From NCBI GenBank assembly GCA_964475985.1, contig CAYYYP010000018.1, positions 1 through 58,787 on the forward strand: a DNA stretch of 58,787 nt, in the 5' to 3' direction. Of this stretch, positions 17,577-26,596 are shown piece by piece. Source of the stretch: CAYYYP01 sp964475985 (GTDB taxonomy: Bacteria; Bdellovibrionota; UBA1018; CAYHWW01). The translations under genes were made by a program, and so were the position numbers. How positions within the stretch are numbered: position 1 is the first letter of the stretch; each line of letters begins with the position of its first letter. The notes below the pieces were generated by a model that saw nothing but the letters and a program-made list of their open reading frames with translations, searched no databases and was not told where the DNA came from.

Positions 17577-18359
17577 GTGGCAAAAATACATCCCACGGCA
17601 ATTGTAGATTCGCGCGCGGAAATTGATCCTTCTTGTGAAATCGGGCCCTATTGCGTGATCGGACCCAAAGTAAAAATGGGCGCAAATAACAAGTTCTTTA
17701 GTCACGTCGTTGTTGAAAATCGGACTACGATGGGCGAAGGCAATATTTTTTACCCTTTTTCCAGCATTGGAGTGGATCCCGCCGATCTCAAATACAAAGG
17801 CGAAGATGCCGAACTGATCATTGGAAACCATAACACGATCCGCGAGTCCGTGAGTTTGCATATCGGAACGGGGTTTGGCGGCGGCGCCACCCGGATCGGA
17901 AACAAAAACCTAATTATGGCTTATGTGCATTTAGGTCATGACTGCTCAACCGGTAATGAGGTGATTATTACAAATTCCTGTCAGCTTGCAGGCCACGTCA
18001 CCGTCGAAGACTATGCAATCATCGGAGGTTTAACCGGTGTGAGTCAATTCGTGCGCATTGGCGCGCACGCATATATTGGTGGGTGCAGCGCAGTCAGTAA
18101 AGATATTGCACCTTATTGTGTAGCTTTGGGGCCCTTAGGAGCATTTGAAATTAAGGGGATCAATATCGTCGGTTTGAAACGACGTGGTTTGAAGCAAGAG
18201 ACAATTTCGCAAATTTTAGATGCACATAAAATTTTCTTCAGAGAAGGTTTGGAAAAGGTGGTTGCAATCGAGAAGATCGAACGCTCGCTGGGAACTGTGC
18301 CAGAAGTTCGAGCATTTTTAGATTTTATTCAAAAAAGTGAATCGGGAGTTGCGAGATAA
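17577..18359 (+). CDS. lpxA: UDP-N-acetylglucosamine O-acyltransferase
   Basis: First step of lipid A synthesis. The 260 residues form hexapeptide repeats (about 5-185) and a helical C-terminal domain (195-258). The catalytic His is in VHLGHDCSTGNEV (His121). The start is GTG at 17577, preceded by AAGGAG seven bases upstream; an ATG two bases earlier is out of frame. Length matches E. coli LpxA. The lpxB start codon follows its stop with no spacing. Confidence 0.96.
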   Translation: MAKIHPTAIVDSRAEIDPSCEIGPYCVIGPKVKMGANNKFFSHVVVENRTTMGEGNIFYPFSSIGVDPADLKYKGEDAELIIGNHNTIRESVSLHIGTGFGGGATRIGNKNLIMAYVHLGHDCSTGNEVIITNSCQLAGHVTVEDYAIIGGLTGVSQFVRIGAHAYIGGCSAVSKDIAPYCVALGPLGAFEIKGINIVGLKRRGLKQETISQILDAHKIFFREGLEKVVAIEKIERSLGTVPEVRAFLDFIQKSESGVAR

Positions 18360-19634
18360 GTGAGCTTGGGGAACGTGCACGCAGAATCAAAAAGAATTTT
18401 TGTGTGTGCGGCTGACGTCAGCTCAGAAATGCATTTAGTGGAAGCGTTGAAGCACCTTTTGCCGAAACTCAAGGGCCAAGGGATAATTCCAGAGATTTTC
18501 GGGATCGCAGGAGAAAAAACGCGAGACCTTTTAACTTCCTTAGAAGTGCCCTACCAGCCCATTGCCCATACCAAAGATTTTATGGTGGGGGGCGGGCCCC
18601 TGGATGTCGTGGGCAAACTCCCGTTACGAAGAAAAGTGGAGCGTACGTTGGAACGGATGCTCTATGGACATGAGAAAAGTAATCGTCCCGTCTGGGGAGC
18701 GATCCTTGTCGACAATGGGGAAATTAATCTGAGGCTTTCGGGCCTGCTTCATTTCTTTCGGGTACCGGTGGTGTATTACATTCCACCAAAAATTTGGGTT
18801 TGGCGCAAAAGTCGCATCGAAGCGCTGATTCAACACGTGAGTGTAGTTTTGGGTATCCTTCCGTTTGAGAAGCCATTGTACGACGAGTATCAAATGCCTT
18901 TTATTTATGTGGGTAATCCATTACTAGATGAAATCAACGCCAGCGCGAATCCCGTGAAAATCCCAGAGGGCAGGAATGCTGTAACGTTAATGCCAGGATC
19001 TCGGTATGGAGAAATAGAATTTCACACTCCACTTTTTATCGACGTGGCAAAAAGATTTTTAGCTTTAAGCACGAATCCAAAAGATATCGTTTTTTTGCTC
19101 CCGATTTCCCCGGCCTTGGATTTTGAAAAAGTCATCAGGCCTTTTCGGGACGCATTGGGTGAGCAATTATTTGCGTTTCGTGGCCAGAGCCACGAGTGTT
19201 TAAAAGCGAGCCGAGTCGCTCTGATCAAATCTGGCACCTCGACCCTTGAGGCCGGCGTGTTAGGTATCCCAATGGTTATAACCTATAAGTCTGGATGGCT
19301 TTCTAAACTCATGTTCCATCATGTGCTTCGTTATAAAAAAGCCGTGGGCTTAGTAAATCTTTTTCATGATTTTGAAGGTCCACCGGTCTGTCCGGAGTAC
19401 ATTCTTGAAAAAGCAGAGCCCGGCGCAATTGCCCACGCACTAAACAAAATTTTTGAGGACGGAGAAGCTCGAGATTTCCAACTCCACAAACTATCGTCCC
19501 TCAAAAATCTCATGAGGGCCGGAACGGATGGAAAGTCACCTAGCGAGCAGGTCGCCAAAATATCTGAATTCGTTTTTCAAAAACGTATTCTGCCCGAAGA
19601 CGATGCCGCGCAGATCCTGAAAGGAATGATATGA
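18360..19634 (+). CDS. lpxB: Lipid-A-disaccharide synthase
   Basis: Joins lipid X and UDP-diacylglucosamine into the lipid A disaccharide. The 424 residues contain the family blocks DNGEINLRLS, YYIPPKIWVWRKSRIE, FIYVGNPLLDE, LMPGSRYGEIEFH and KSGTSTLEAGVLGIPMV. Several positions depart from the E. coli consensus (for example DNGE where IDSPDF is usual), but the overall GT19 pattern holds. The start is GTG at 18360. It overlaps the hddA start by four bases, linking lipid A and heptose genes. Confidence 0.9.
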   Translation: MSLGNVHAESKRIFVCAADVSSEMHLVEALKHLLPKLKGQGIIPEIFGIAGEKTRDLLTSLEVPYQPIAHTKDFMVGGGPLDVVGKLPLRRKVERTLERMLYGHEKSNRPVWGAILVDNGEINLRLSGLLHFFRVPVVYYIPPKIWVWRKSRIEALIQHVSVVLGILPFEKPLYDEYQMPFIYVGNPLLDEINASANPVKIPEGRNAVTLMPGSRYGEIEFHTPLFIDVAKRFLALSTNPKDIVFLLPISPALDFEKVIRPFRDALGEQLFAFRGQSHECLKASRVALIKSGTSTLEAGVLGIPMVITYKSGWLSKLMFHHVLRYKKAVGLVNLFHDFEGPPVCPEYILEKAEPGAIAHALNKIFEDGEARDFQLHKLSSLKNLMRAGTDGKSPSEQVAKISEFVFQKRILPEDDAAQILKGMI

Positions 19635-20653
19635 TCATTGTTCGGTCGCCATTACGCATTAGTCTGGCCGGTGGTGGAACCGACCTTCAAAAATATTACC
19701 AAACGGGACTGGGGGCGGTCTGCAGTTTTGCCATTAATAAATACGTCTACGTGACGGTAAATAATCTATCTTCTTATTTCCCGCACCGACTTCGGGTAGC
19801 TTATTCCCAGACCGAACTAGTTCAGGAAGTTTCAAACATCAAGCATCCCATTGTGAAGGCGGCCCTTGAGGAAATGAAAATTACCGGGGGCATTGACGTT
19901 AATGTCATGGCGGATATTCCCGCGGGCACCGGTATGGGATCAAGTTCGGCATTTACGGTAGGCTTGCTTCAAGCATTGTATGCATTTAAGCAAAAGCTAG
20001 TCGATAAAGAACGATTAGCAAGTGAAGCCTGTCGATTAGAAATTGAGCTTTTAAAAGAACCCATTGGAAAGCAGGACCAATATGCCGCTGCTTTTGGGGG
20101 AATTAATCTCATTAGATTTCATGCGAACGAGCGAGTAGAGGTGGAACCCCTTCCCCTTAACGCGGCGTTCGAAAGATTTTTCCTCAATCATATGATGCTT
20201 TTTTATTTGGGTGGTTCGCGCTCGGCGGGCGATATTCTTAAAGTTCAGAGCGCAAATATTGCAAACCACCTCGCCCAATTAGATGAAATGAAAACGCAGG
20301 CGATTACTACAGCCGAAATTCTGCTCAAGAGCGCACGAGCACTGAATCAAGGTGGTGAATCAGCGGCATTCCGAGAGTTGCATGAGCTAGGCCCGGTACT
20401 ACAGCGTGGTTGGGCATTAAAACGCTCATTAGCGTCCGATATTTCAAATCAAAAAATTGATGAAGTGATGCAGAAGGCTTATTCTGCAGGCGCATTCGGG
20501 GGCAAGCTCCTCGGGGCAGGAGGACAAGGTTTTGTCCTGCTTTTTGTTCCACCTGAAAAAAGAACTTCAGTTGGCTCTGCTTTAACAGAGTACCGTGAAG
20601 TAGAAATTGGAATGGACCATATGGGCTCCACGCTCCTTTATTACGGAGGTTGA
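19631..20653 (+). CDS. hddA: D-glycero-D-manno-heptose 7-phosphate kinase (GHMP family)
   Basis: Predicted to phosphorylate D-glycero-D-manno-heptose 7-phosphate at C1 in the GDP-heptose route. The 340 residues show the GHMP N-terminal RSPLRISLAGGGTDL, the ATP loop PAGTGMGSSSAFTVG (about 97-111), PIGKQDQYAAAFGG and the C-terminal motif GGKLLGAGGQGF. These are typical of HddA-like kinases rather than galactokinases. The following genes encode an isomerase, an epimerase and a nucleotidyltransferase, which supports the heptose assignment. GDP-fucose-type kinases share this fold and cannot be excluded. Confidence 0.82.
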   Translation: MIIVRSPLRISLAGGGTDLQKYYQTGLGAVCSFAINKYVYVTVNNLSSYFPHRLRVAYSQTELVQEVSNIKHPIVKAALEEMKITGGIDVNVMADIPAGTGMGSSSAFTVGLLQALYAFKQKLVDKERLASEACRLEIELLKEPIGKQDQYAAAFGGINLIRFHANERVEVEPLPLNAAFERFFLNHMMLFYLGGSRSAGDILKVQSANIANHLAQLDEMKTQAITTAEILLKSARALNQGGESAAFRELHELGPVLQRGWALKRSLASDISNQKIDEVMQKAYSAGAFGGKLLGAGGQGFVLLFVPPEKRTSVGSALTEYREVEIGMDHMGSTLLYYGG

Positions 20654-20658
20654 AATTC

Positions 20659-21285
20659 ATGAAAGATGACCCAAGAGTTTTGAACGAGTATCCAGAAATT
20701 CCTGGAGTGCAGAATTTTCTCGTCGAATACTCTCAGAAAATCGCAGACGTTTTCCGCCAGTTGGGAAGAGACGAATTTCAAAAAGCCCTCACTCTATTAG
20801 AAAAGACGGTTGAGCGTGGTGGCCGTGTTTACGTTGCGGGCAATGGTGGGTCCGCGTCCATTAGCGATCACTTATGCTGTGACTGGATGAAGGGTACGTA
20901 TTTCCATGAGTTGCCATCCGTACGCACTCACGCCCTGTCCTCGTCCACTGGACTAGTTACGGCCATTGCAAATGACTTTGGTTATGAATTTATTTTTGAA
21001 CGTCAGCTTGAGATGCTTCTGGAAAAAAGGGATCTGGTACTTTTGATATCTTCCTCGGGCAACAGTCCGAATATCCTTCGGGCCGCTCAATATGCATTAT
21101 CTCAAGGCGTAGAGGTCATAGGCATGACCGGATTTTCGGGTGGTACACTCAAAGAGATGGTAACCGTTTCGCTTCATATTCCCTTAAAAAACTACGGCAT
21201 GGTGGAAGACTCACATCAGATGATAATGCACAGTCTTGGCCAAATCCTGATTCAAAAACGAACCCAGCTCTGTGAAAGAAAGTAG
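20659..21285 (+). CDS. gmhA: SIS-domain sugar phosphate isomerase, GmhA-like
   Basis: Predicted to isomerise sedoheptulose 7-phosphate to D-glycero-D-manno-heptose 7-phosphate. The 208-residue SIS protein has VAGNGGSASISDHL and LISSSGNSPNI. ATG at 20659 is chosen because GGAGG lies nine bases upstream; an in-frame TTG at 20650 would disrupt that spacing. Compared with E. coli GmhA, the zinc-ligand positions appear altered: the His-x3-Glu pair reads HLCCD and the Gln of QEVH reads EDSH. A related SIS isomerase activity is therefore possible, though the neighbouring kinase supports heptose. Confidence 0.75.
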   Translation: MKDDPRVLNEYPEIPGVQNFLVEYSQKIADVFRQLGRDEFQKALTLLEKTVERGGRVYVAGNGGSASISDHLCCDWMKGTYFHELPSVRTHALSSSTGLVTAIANDFGYEFIFERQLEMLLEKRDLVLLISSSGNSPNILRAAQYALSQGVEVIGMTGFSGGTLKEMVTVSLHIPLKNYGMVEDSHQMIMHSLGQILIQKRTQLCERK

Positions 21286-21288
21286 AAA

Positions 21289-22308
21289 ATGACGCAAGAA
21301 AACCAGAATATTCCGCATGCCGCATTCTCCGGCGCTCGCATTTTAGTTACCGGCGGCGCCGGCCTAGTAGGTACTTCATTATGTGAAAGCCTCATCCGGG
21401 CGGGTGCAGAGGTGCTTTGTATAGATAATTTCACCCTGGGTACGCGACGGCATCTCAAGGAAATTCAGGGCAATTCTAAGTTCGGCCTTCAGGAATTGAA
21501 TGTTTCAGAGCCAAGCTGGCATTCTAAACTCAAAAAAATGCAATTTGATTTCCTTTTCCATCTTGCCGCTAACTCCGATATTTCGGTCGGTTCCCGCTTT
21601 CCCCATGTTGATTACGAGCGGACCCTTGTAACAACTTTCCATACTCTTGAAGCTGCCCGCGCGCTCAATGTTAAAAATTTTATTTTTGCCTCCAGCTCGG
21701 CCGTATATGGCGCTCGCCCGGTATTTCCGACGCCAGAAGTTACTACCCAGATGTATCCGGTATCGTTATACGGAGCCGGTAAACTAGCTTCTGAGCATTA
21801 TATCAGCGCATACGTTGAGAACTTTGGGTTGAACGCTTGGATTTACCGATTTGGAAATGTCGTTGGAAAAAAACTTACCCACGGAGTCATTTATGATTTT
21901 GTGCACCGTTTGCGCAAGGATCCCAGCAAGCTTCAAGTCATGGGTAACGGAATGCAAACCAAGACGTACATCGACGTCGAGGATTGTGTTCGGGGAATCT
22001 TACTTGGAGTTGAGCGCTCTCCCGCGAAGCCTGAAACTGGTCATGCGGGAAAATTTCAAATTATAAATTTGAGCACCACCGGTGTAACTTCCGTTCGGGA
22101 AATTGCCGAGGAAACGGTTCATGTTGTGACGGAAGGCAAAGCGCAGATACTTTATGGTTCAGAACCCATTGGGTGGGTGGGTGATGTTCCTAAAACTAAT
22201 CTTGATGTCTCCCGCATGGACGCCCTCGGATTTACGCCTTTGTTGGCAAGTAAGGATGCAGTGACCCAGTCCATTCACGAATTTTTCAAGTGGAGCGCAG
22301 GAGCTTAA
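21289..22308 (+). CDS. NAD-dependent sugar epimerase/dehydratase (extended SDR)
   Basis: Nucleotide-sugar modifying enzyme of the extended SDR family. The 339 residues have the NAD-binding motif VTGGAGLVGTSL, the serine block FASSSAVYG, and the YxxxK pair in SLYGAGKLASEHY. The C-terminal half has YIDVEDCVRGIL, usual for UDP-glucose 4-epimerase-like enzymes. Placed between gmhA and the hddC-like gene, it may act on GDP-heptose (C4/C6 changes) rather than UDP-glucose; this is inference from context. It starts three bases after the gmhA stop. Confidence 0.85.
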   Translation: MTQENQNIPHAAFSGARILVTGGAGLVGTSLCESLIRAGAEVLCIDNFTLGTRRHLKEIQGNSKFGLQELNVSEPSWHSKLKKMQFDFLFHLAANSDISVGSRFPHVDYERTLVTTFHTLEAARALNVKNFIFASSSAVYGARPVFPTPEVTTQMYPVSLYGAGKLASEHYISAYVENFGLNAWIYRFGNVVGKKLTHGVIYDFVHRLRKDPSKLQVMGNGMQTKTYIDVEDCVRGILLGVERSPAKPETGHAGKFQIINLSTTGVTSVREIAEETVHVVTEGKAQILYGSEPIGWVGDVPKTNLDVSRMDALGFTPLLASKDAVTQSIHEFFKWSAGA

Positions 22309-22311
22309 GCT

Positions 22312-23055
22312 TTGAAGTCCACGACGATTATCATCCTCGCGGGCGGCCGGGGAACTAGGCTCCTCGATGTTACGCAAGATCAAGTGCCAAAACCCATGGT
22401 GACCACAGAGGGCCTGCGAGGTAAGCCTTTTTTATTTTGGTTGGTGAAATGGTTTTACGTCCAAGGGTTCCGTGATTTTATTTTCTCAACCGGGCATCTC
22501 TCGCATATTATTGAACAGGCACCTTGGTCGAGTTGGTTCATTGAAGCAAAATTTGAATGGTTTCGTGAGGACAAGCCCTTAGGTACCGGTGGTGCGGTGA
22601 ACTTCATTTTTTCTAAAAAACCTAACCTTAAGAACGCGTGGGTCATCAACGGCGACACCTTGAGTCCCTTGAATCTCGCGCAGGAAAGACTCGTAGAAGG
22701 AGTTGCGGTTTATCATCTCATTCAGGATAATAGAGTGTTTGATGCAATCCCTAATGTATTGGTGAAAAATCGGAACCAAGTGCTGGCAGTGGCAGACTCC
22801 GCAGAAATTGGAAGCCTAAAGAGAGCGCCTAATGAAGAGCTTTTTTTTGACATTGGAGTGGTTGGGATTTCACGTGAAAGTTTAGATCCCACTGTAACAA
22901 ACGGTCCGCTGCATAGAGCATTAAGCCCTGCCATGGCGGCAGGAAGAGTGGTTGCACAAATTGTAAATACCGATTGTTTTGACATTGGTACTCCAGCTCG
23001 ATTAGCTAGATTTGTTTCATTTCTTTCAAGCTCTAACGTCCTCATGGACATTTAG
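22312..23055 (+). CDS. Sugar-1-phosphate nucleotidyltransferase, HddC-like
   Basis: Predicted to activate a sugar 1-phosphate, probably D-glycero-D-manno-heptose 1-phosphate with GTP. The 247 residues have the signature LAGGRGTRL, PKPMV, REDKPLGTGGAV, NGDT and the C-terminal FDIGTP. These are hallmarks of the GlmU/RfbA-type transferase fold and of HddC. The start is TTG at 22312, with AGGAG eight bases upstream. Its 3' end overlaps the convergent membrane protein gene by 30 bases. Nucleotide and sugar specificity are inferred from the cassette. Confidence 0.78.
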   Translation: MKSTTIIILAGGRGTRLLDVTQDQVPKPMVTTEGLRGKPFLFWLVKWFYVQGFRDFIFSTGHLSHIIEQAPWSSWFIEAKFEWFREDKPLGTGGAVNFIFSKKPNLKNAWVINGDTLSPLNLAQERLVEGVAVYHLIQDNRVFDAIPNVLVKNRNQVLAVADSAEIGSLKRAPNEELFFDIGVVGISRESLDPTVTNGPLHRALSPAMAAGRVVAQIVNTDCFDIGTPARLARFVSFLSSSNVLMDI

Positions 23056-24219
23056 TTTCATTGCGGCGAGTACTCCTGCCATCATAATAAAAACGGAATA
23101 CATCAAATAAAAGATCCTTGGATTTACATGAAGGTGGCCGCAAGCGTGACCATGCATAACGATAACCCAAAAGTATGACGCGATTCCTGCACCTAGGATG
23201 GCAAAAAATAGTTTCATGCGGTTCCGTTTCGGGCCGCGGTACAACCAGGCCATGAACGCTCCGCCAAGGAACATGCTCAGGGAGCTCAGGCCAAAAAAGC
23301 CGTACACATGATTGCTGTATTGCCCCAGAATCTGGCCTCGACCACACGCGCTTCCGTTTCGATTGCCACTGGCCCGCACGAGGGCCGTCCCAAACTGGTC
23401 CAAGATAGCGTCATGCAAACTAAATAAATTTACTATTTGCAAGAAATGCACGGCAAATGCCGCCACCAGTCCTACTCCAACCCAGAAACTGAGCCACGCG
23501 GCCTGCCGGTGAAAGGAGGCCTCACGGTTTGGAACTAGAAGGCTCGCAACAAATGGTGCCGCAAAAACCACAAAGACCGATGTCATCAGCATATAAATTG
23601 AAAAGAAGCCTAAAATGAACGCGCAGATCGGCAGCCAGCTTCTAAGCTTTTGTCGATCCGCTACTAGGCCCAAGCATAGGCCAAATAGAATATAGGAACT
23701 CGTATAGGCATGCCCGTGTAAATGCAAAGCCCATGGTCTCATTGCGGGCGGGAATAGTAAGAATGCTGCAGCAACTCCCTTGATCCAAGGGTTTCTTTGC
23801 CAAATTAAAGTTTCAGCAAGCAAACATAGCAGCATCACCGCCAAAAATACGTGAAGCATTGGGAGAAGGCGCGCCCATTTTGTCACTGTAGGATCGGAGC
23901 CGAAAACTTTGTAAACAAATCCTAGCAAGAGATCCGGGCCCGGAAAAAAATGGGTGTAATAGGGGCTTTCAAGAATGGGTTGTGACGGAGAGTTTTCGTT
24001 ATTGGGGCCGCCGTATTTCGGTAAAAACGCGCTGCTGGTGAAACCGTCCTTAAGGTAGTTCGTCGCGGCAAGCGAACTGCTCATTTCAGAACTGGTATCC
24101 TGGCCAAGAAATTCTCCGCCATGCAAACGAATGTCATTGATCATTTTAAATAGGAAAATAAAGGCGACTAAGCCAAAAAAAATCTGTGGCAGAAGCGGTG
24201 CGACGGGGAGTCTGTTCAT
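23026..24219 (-). CDS. Polytopic membrane protein, GT-C glycosyltransferase-like
   Basis: Ten or so hydrophobic segments span 397 residues. The first periplasmic loop after helix 1 is acidic and carries GEFLGQDTSSEM and later ESPYYTHFFPGPDLL, a layout seen in GT-C (ArnT/PMT-like) transferases that use polyprenyl-phosphate sugars. ATG at 24219 is chosen over the longer open frame because GGAG precedes it and because it starts two bases before the GT9 stop. A Dpm1-like GT2 at 37355 could make the lipid-linked donor. An O-antigen ligase or unrelated membrane protein is an alternative; no named family is certain. Confidence 0.6.
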   Translation of the reverse strand: MNRLPVAPLLPQIFFGLVAFIFLFKMINDIRLHGGEFLGQDTSSEMSSSLAATNYLKDGFTSSAFLPKYGGPNNENSPSQPILESPYYTHFFPGPDLLLGFVYKVFGSDPTVTKWARLLPMLHVFLAVMLLCLLAETLIWQRNPWIKGVAAAFLLFPPAMRPWALHLHGHAYTSSYILFGLCLGLVADRQKLRSWLPICAFILGFFSIYMLMTSVFVVFAAPFVASLLVPNREASFHRQAAWLSFWVGVGLVAAFAVHFLQIVNLFSLHDAILDQFGTALVRASGNRNGSACGRGQILGQYSNHVYGFFGLSSLSMFLGGAFMAWLYRGPKRNRMKLFFAILGAGIASYFWVIVMHGHACGHLHVNPRIFYLMYSVFIMMAGVLAAMKLNVHEDVRA

Positions 24220-24220
24220 C

Positions 24221-25399
24221 TTATTCTCCAAGGAAATACGGCAGGGTTGTTTCAATCTCGACGTCGGAAATTTCATACAAGAGACCTTTCATACAAATGT
24301 TTTTACCTTTGCATGGAGGAAACTCCGCAACATGTACGCATGGTGAACACGGAACTTTTCGGTAATGGGTTTCTTCATCAAGACCATAGGGTTTCAGCAG
24401 GGCTTCCGGGGAAGTCGGACCCCAGAACGAAGTAATCTTAAGGCCAAAAAGCCTAGCATAGTGCAGAAGTGAGGAGTCGATACCCCAGAACTCTGCGCTT
24501 GCAGCAAGTGCTCGCAACGATTCGGAAAGAGTATACGCGCCGCAGTGATTTTGGATACGAAGCTTAGGAAACTCTCCCCTTAACTTTGCTTCGATAGCGC
24601 TCGCTAATTCAAAGTCCTCCCGACTTCCTAAAAACTCAAATTCCATACTGGCCAGCGCAGGAAATCGAGTAAATTTTTTCTGGAAGACCAGGACCCATTC
24701 CTCCGGCGTAAATGCGCGTTCGCGACAAAGGTCGGAGCACCCGGTTCCGAGCGCAACCCGATCGGTGATTTTTACCGAAGGTAGGCCAAGCTGTTTGCCG
24801 ACATGATTGGAACATTCACCGAAGGTTGACGGCCGCGCTCCCAAGAGATTGGTCATACGTTCGTAAAATAAATAAATGGGGCCGTTACGATTAAAAAAAA
24901 TCAGATGCGTGTGGATAGGATTTCTCCAGATGACACTTTCCAAAAAAAAACCGAGCCGATTCCTTGAGCACGTCAACAATGAAAATACAGTGCTCAATCG
25001 ACTATAAACCTCAAGGTCTAAAAATGCATCGGAGCGAAAGGTTCGCATTAACGCTTTCAAACTAGAAATAATGAGCCTAAGAATGGAACGTTGATCGACT
25101 TTTAATATTTCATCAAAGAGGCCTAAACTTTCGGCGAATGGCGCAATTCCTGGCGTAGTGACCATAACCATTTTATGTTTAGGATATTTTCGCCTAAGGC
25201 CAAGTAATGCAGGAAGGGCAATGACCAAGCTTCCGCCACCTAACATCTTCAGTACGGAAATTTGGCCTTTGACCTCAAGCCGGTGGTCCCGCTTTAAGAT
25301 TAACCCTAAAAGCATAACCAAGGGTTTCAGACAGATGAGCAGCGCGCCCCCAACGGTGCGGTCGATTTTCTTTTGAAGTTGTAAGTCCATGGGCCTCAT
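24221..25399 (-). CDS. Glycosyltransferase family 9 (heptosyltransferase-like)
   Basis: Predicted to transfer a heptose or related sugar to LPS core or another surface glycan at the cytoplasmic face. The 392 residues show the GT9 N-terminal motif KMLGGGSLVIALPALLGLRR, the C-terminal donor-site block WGIDSSLLHYARLFGL and the C-terminal Cys cluster CSPCVHVAEFPPCKG. The N terminus (about 15-35) has a hydrophobic stretch unusual for GT9 enzymes, possibly a membrane-association helix. Start may be ATG at 25399 or 25390. It is the first gene of a two-gene unit with the membrane protein. Confidence 0.78.
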   Translation of the reverse strand: MRPMDLQLQKKIDRTVGGALLICLKPLVMLLGLILKRDHRLEVKGQISVLKMLGGGSLVIALPALLGLRRKYPKHKMVMVTTPGIAPFAESLGLFDEILKVDQRSILRLIISSLKALMRTFRSDAFLDLEVYSRLSTVFSLLTCSRNRLGFFLESVIWRNPIHTHLIFFNRNGPIYLFYERMTNLLGARPSTFGECSNHVGKQLGLPSVKITDRVALGTGCSDLCRERAFTPEEWVLVFQKKFTRFPALASMEFEFLGSREDFELASAIEAKLRGEFPKLRIQNHCGAYTLSESLRALAASAEFWGIDSSLLHYARLFGLKITSFWGPTSPEALLKPYGLDEETHYRKVPCSPCVHVAEFPPCKGKNICMKGLLYEISDVEIETTLPYFLGE

Positions 25400-25576
25400 A
25401 AATTTCTAGTGAGAAATGCATGGGGCGTCCATAAGATTTCCGCGAGGGCACCTGTTTCGACGATCATTAAGGCCATTTCTAGCCTATCGTTCCTGGCGCG
25501 CTTTCCCAAAGAATTACCCTCCCTCCAACTTCCCATCTGTACCGATTGAATCATCTTGAGTTAGACTTTGTTCGGT

Positions 25577-26596
25577 ATGTCTGAGTCTAACCTTTTTAAA
25601 GATATCGCAAGTTTGCTCTGGTCGAGCGTAAATGCGTTTTCCAAACCTTATCGTCAATCAAAGGCCGTGCAGGCTCCGGGCGACATGAAGGTGATCAGCG
25701 TTGGAAATATTTTAGCGGGGGGCGTTGGAAAAACTGAAGTCGTAGCCGAGATCGGACGTGAGCTCTCTATCCGCACCGGGCGCCCGATCTTGATTTGCCT
25801 GAGGGGCTACGGCGCACCTCAAGCGCTACCGGAGTCTGGCGTTCTGATGAAACCAGGCGAGTTCTTTACGGCGGAGCAAGTAGGTGATGAAGCGTTAGTA
25901 CATCGGGAAAAAAATCCCTCAGCCTATATTTTAGTGGGTGCCTCCCGAGCAAAAGTTTTGGCCCACCATTGGTCTGACGGTAAGGAGGCATCGTTAGAGG
26001 TTCGCTTCAAACATTTGCCACCGCCCATCGTTATTTTGGATGATGGAATGCAGCACGAAACACTTCATAAAGATGTAGAAGTTGTTGTGCACGACTTTAG
26101 GCTCAAGAATTCGTATTTCCGCGAATTCCGAAATTCCCTTCTTCGGCCTGAACTTTTGAGATTGTCATTTTCGGGGGTACCTAAACCTTATTCAGATCAA
26201 GAATGGTTTAAGGTCCATTATGTACTCGACGAAAATATCAAAAAATCCCTCGTCGCAAAGGCGCCGATGCTTTTCTGCGCTCTAGGCAACCCCAATCGAT
26301 TGAGATCATTTTTACATTTTAATGATCTAGATTTGGCTGGAGAGCGGTTTTTTCCGGACCATCATTTCTATTCGGGCGCGGATCTGCACGAACTTGAGCA
26401 GTGGTTTCTCGCAAAACAAAGCTCTGATTCAAAAGTGAGTTTAGTGACGACGCTGAAAGATTTTGTAAAAATTCCTGCGCAGTGGCGAATGAAGATGCAG
26501 CCTTATCTCCATGTCCTCCAGATCAAGCTTGAGTTTTTAGATCCTAACGCCCGAGAAAAATTTTATGCTAATCTCATCCAAAGAATTTCTGAATGA
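25577..26596 (+). CDS. lpxK: Tetraacyldisaccharide 4'-kinase
   Basis: Phosphorylates the lipid A precursor to lipid IVA at the inner membrane. The 339 residues have an N-terminal membrane-associated helix, the P-loop VGNILAGGVGKTE (Lys52) and the family motif ILDDGMQHE (usually DDGFQH). ATG at 25577 is preferred over the TTG at 25568. The following acyltransferase overlaps by four bases. No waaA (Kdo transferase), often beside lpxK, is in this window. Confidence 0.92.
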   Translation: MSESNLFKDIASLLWSSVNAFSKPYRQSKAVQAPGDMKVISVGNILAGGVGKTEVVAEIGRELSIRTGRPILICLRGYGAPQALPESGVLMKPGEFFTAEQVGDEALVHREKNPSAYILVGASRAKVLAHHWSDGKEASLEVRFKHLPPPIVILDDGMQHETLHKDVEVVVHDFRLKNSYFREFRNSLLRPELLRLSFSGVPKPYSDQEWFKVHYVLDENIKKSLVAKAPMLFCALGNPNRLRSFLHFNDLDLAGERFFPDHHFYSGADLHELEQWFLAKQSSDSKVSLVTTLKDFVKIPAQWRMKMQPYLHVLQIKLEFLDPNAREKFYANLIQRISE

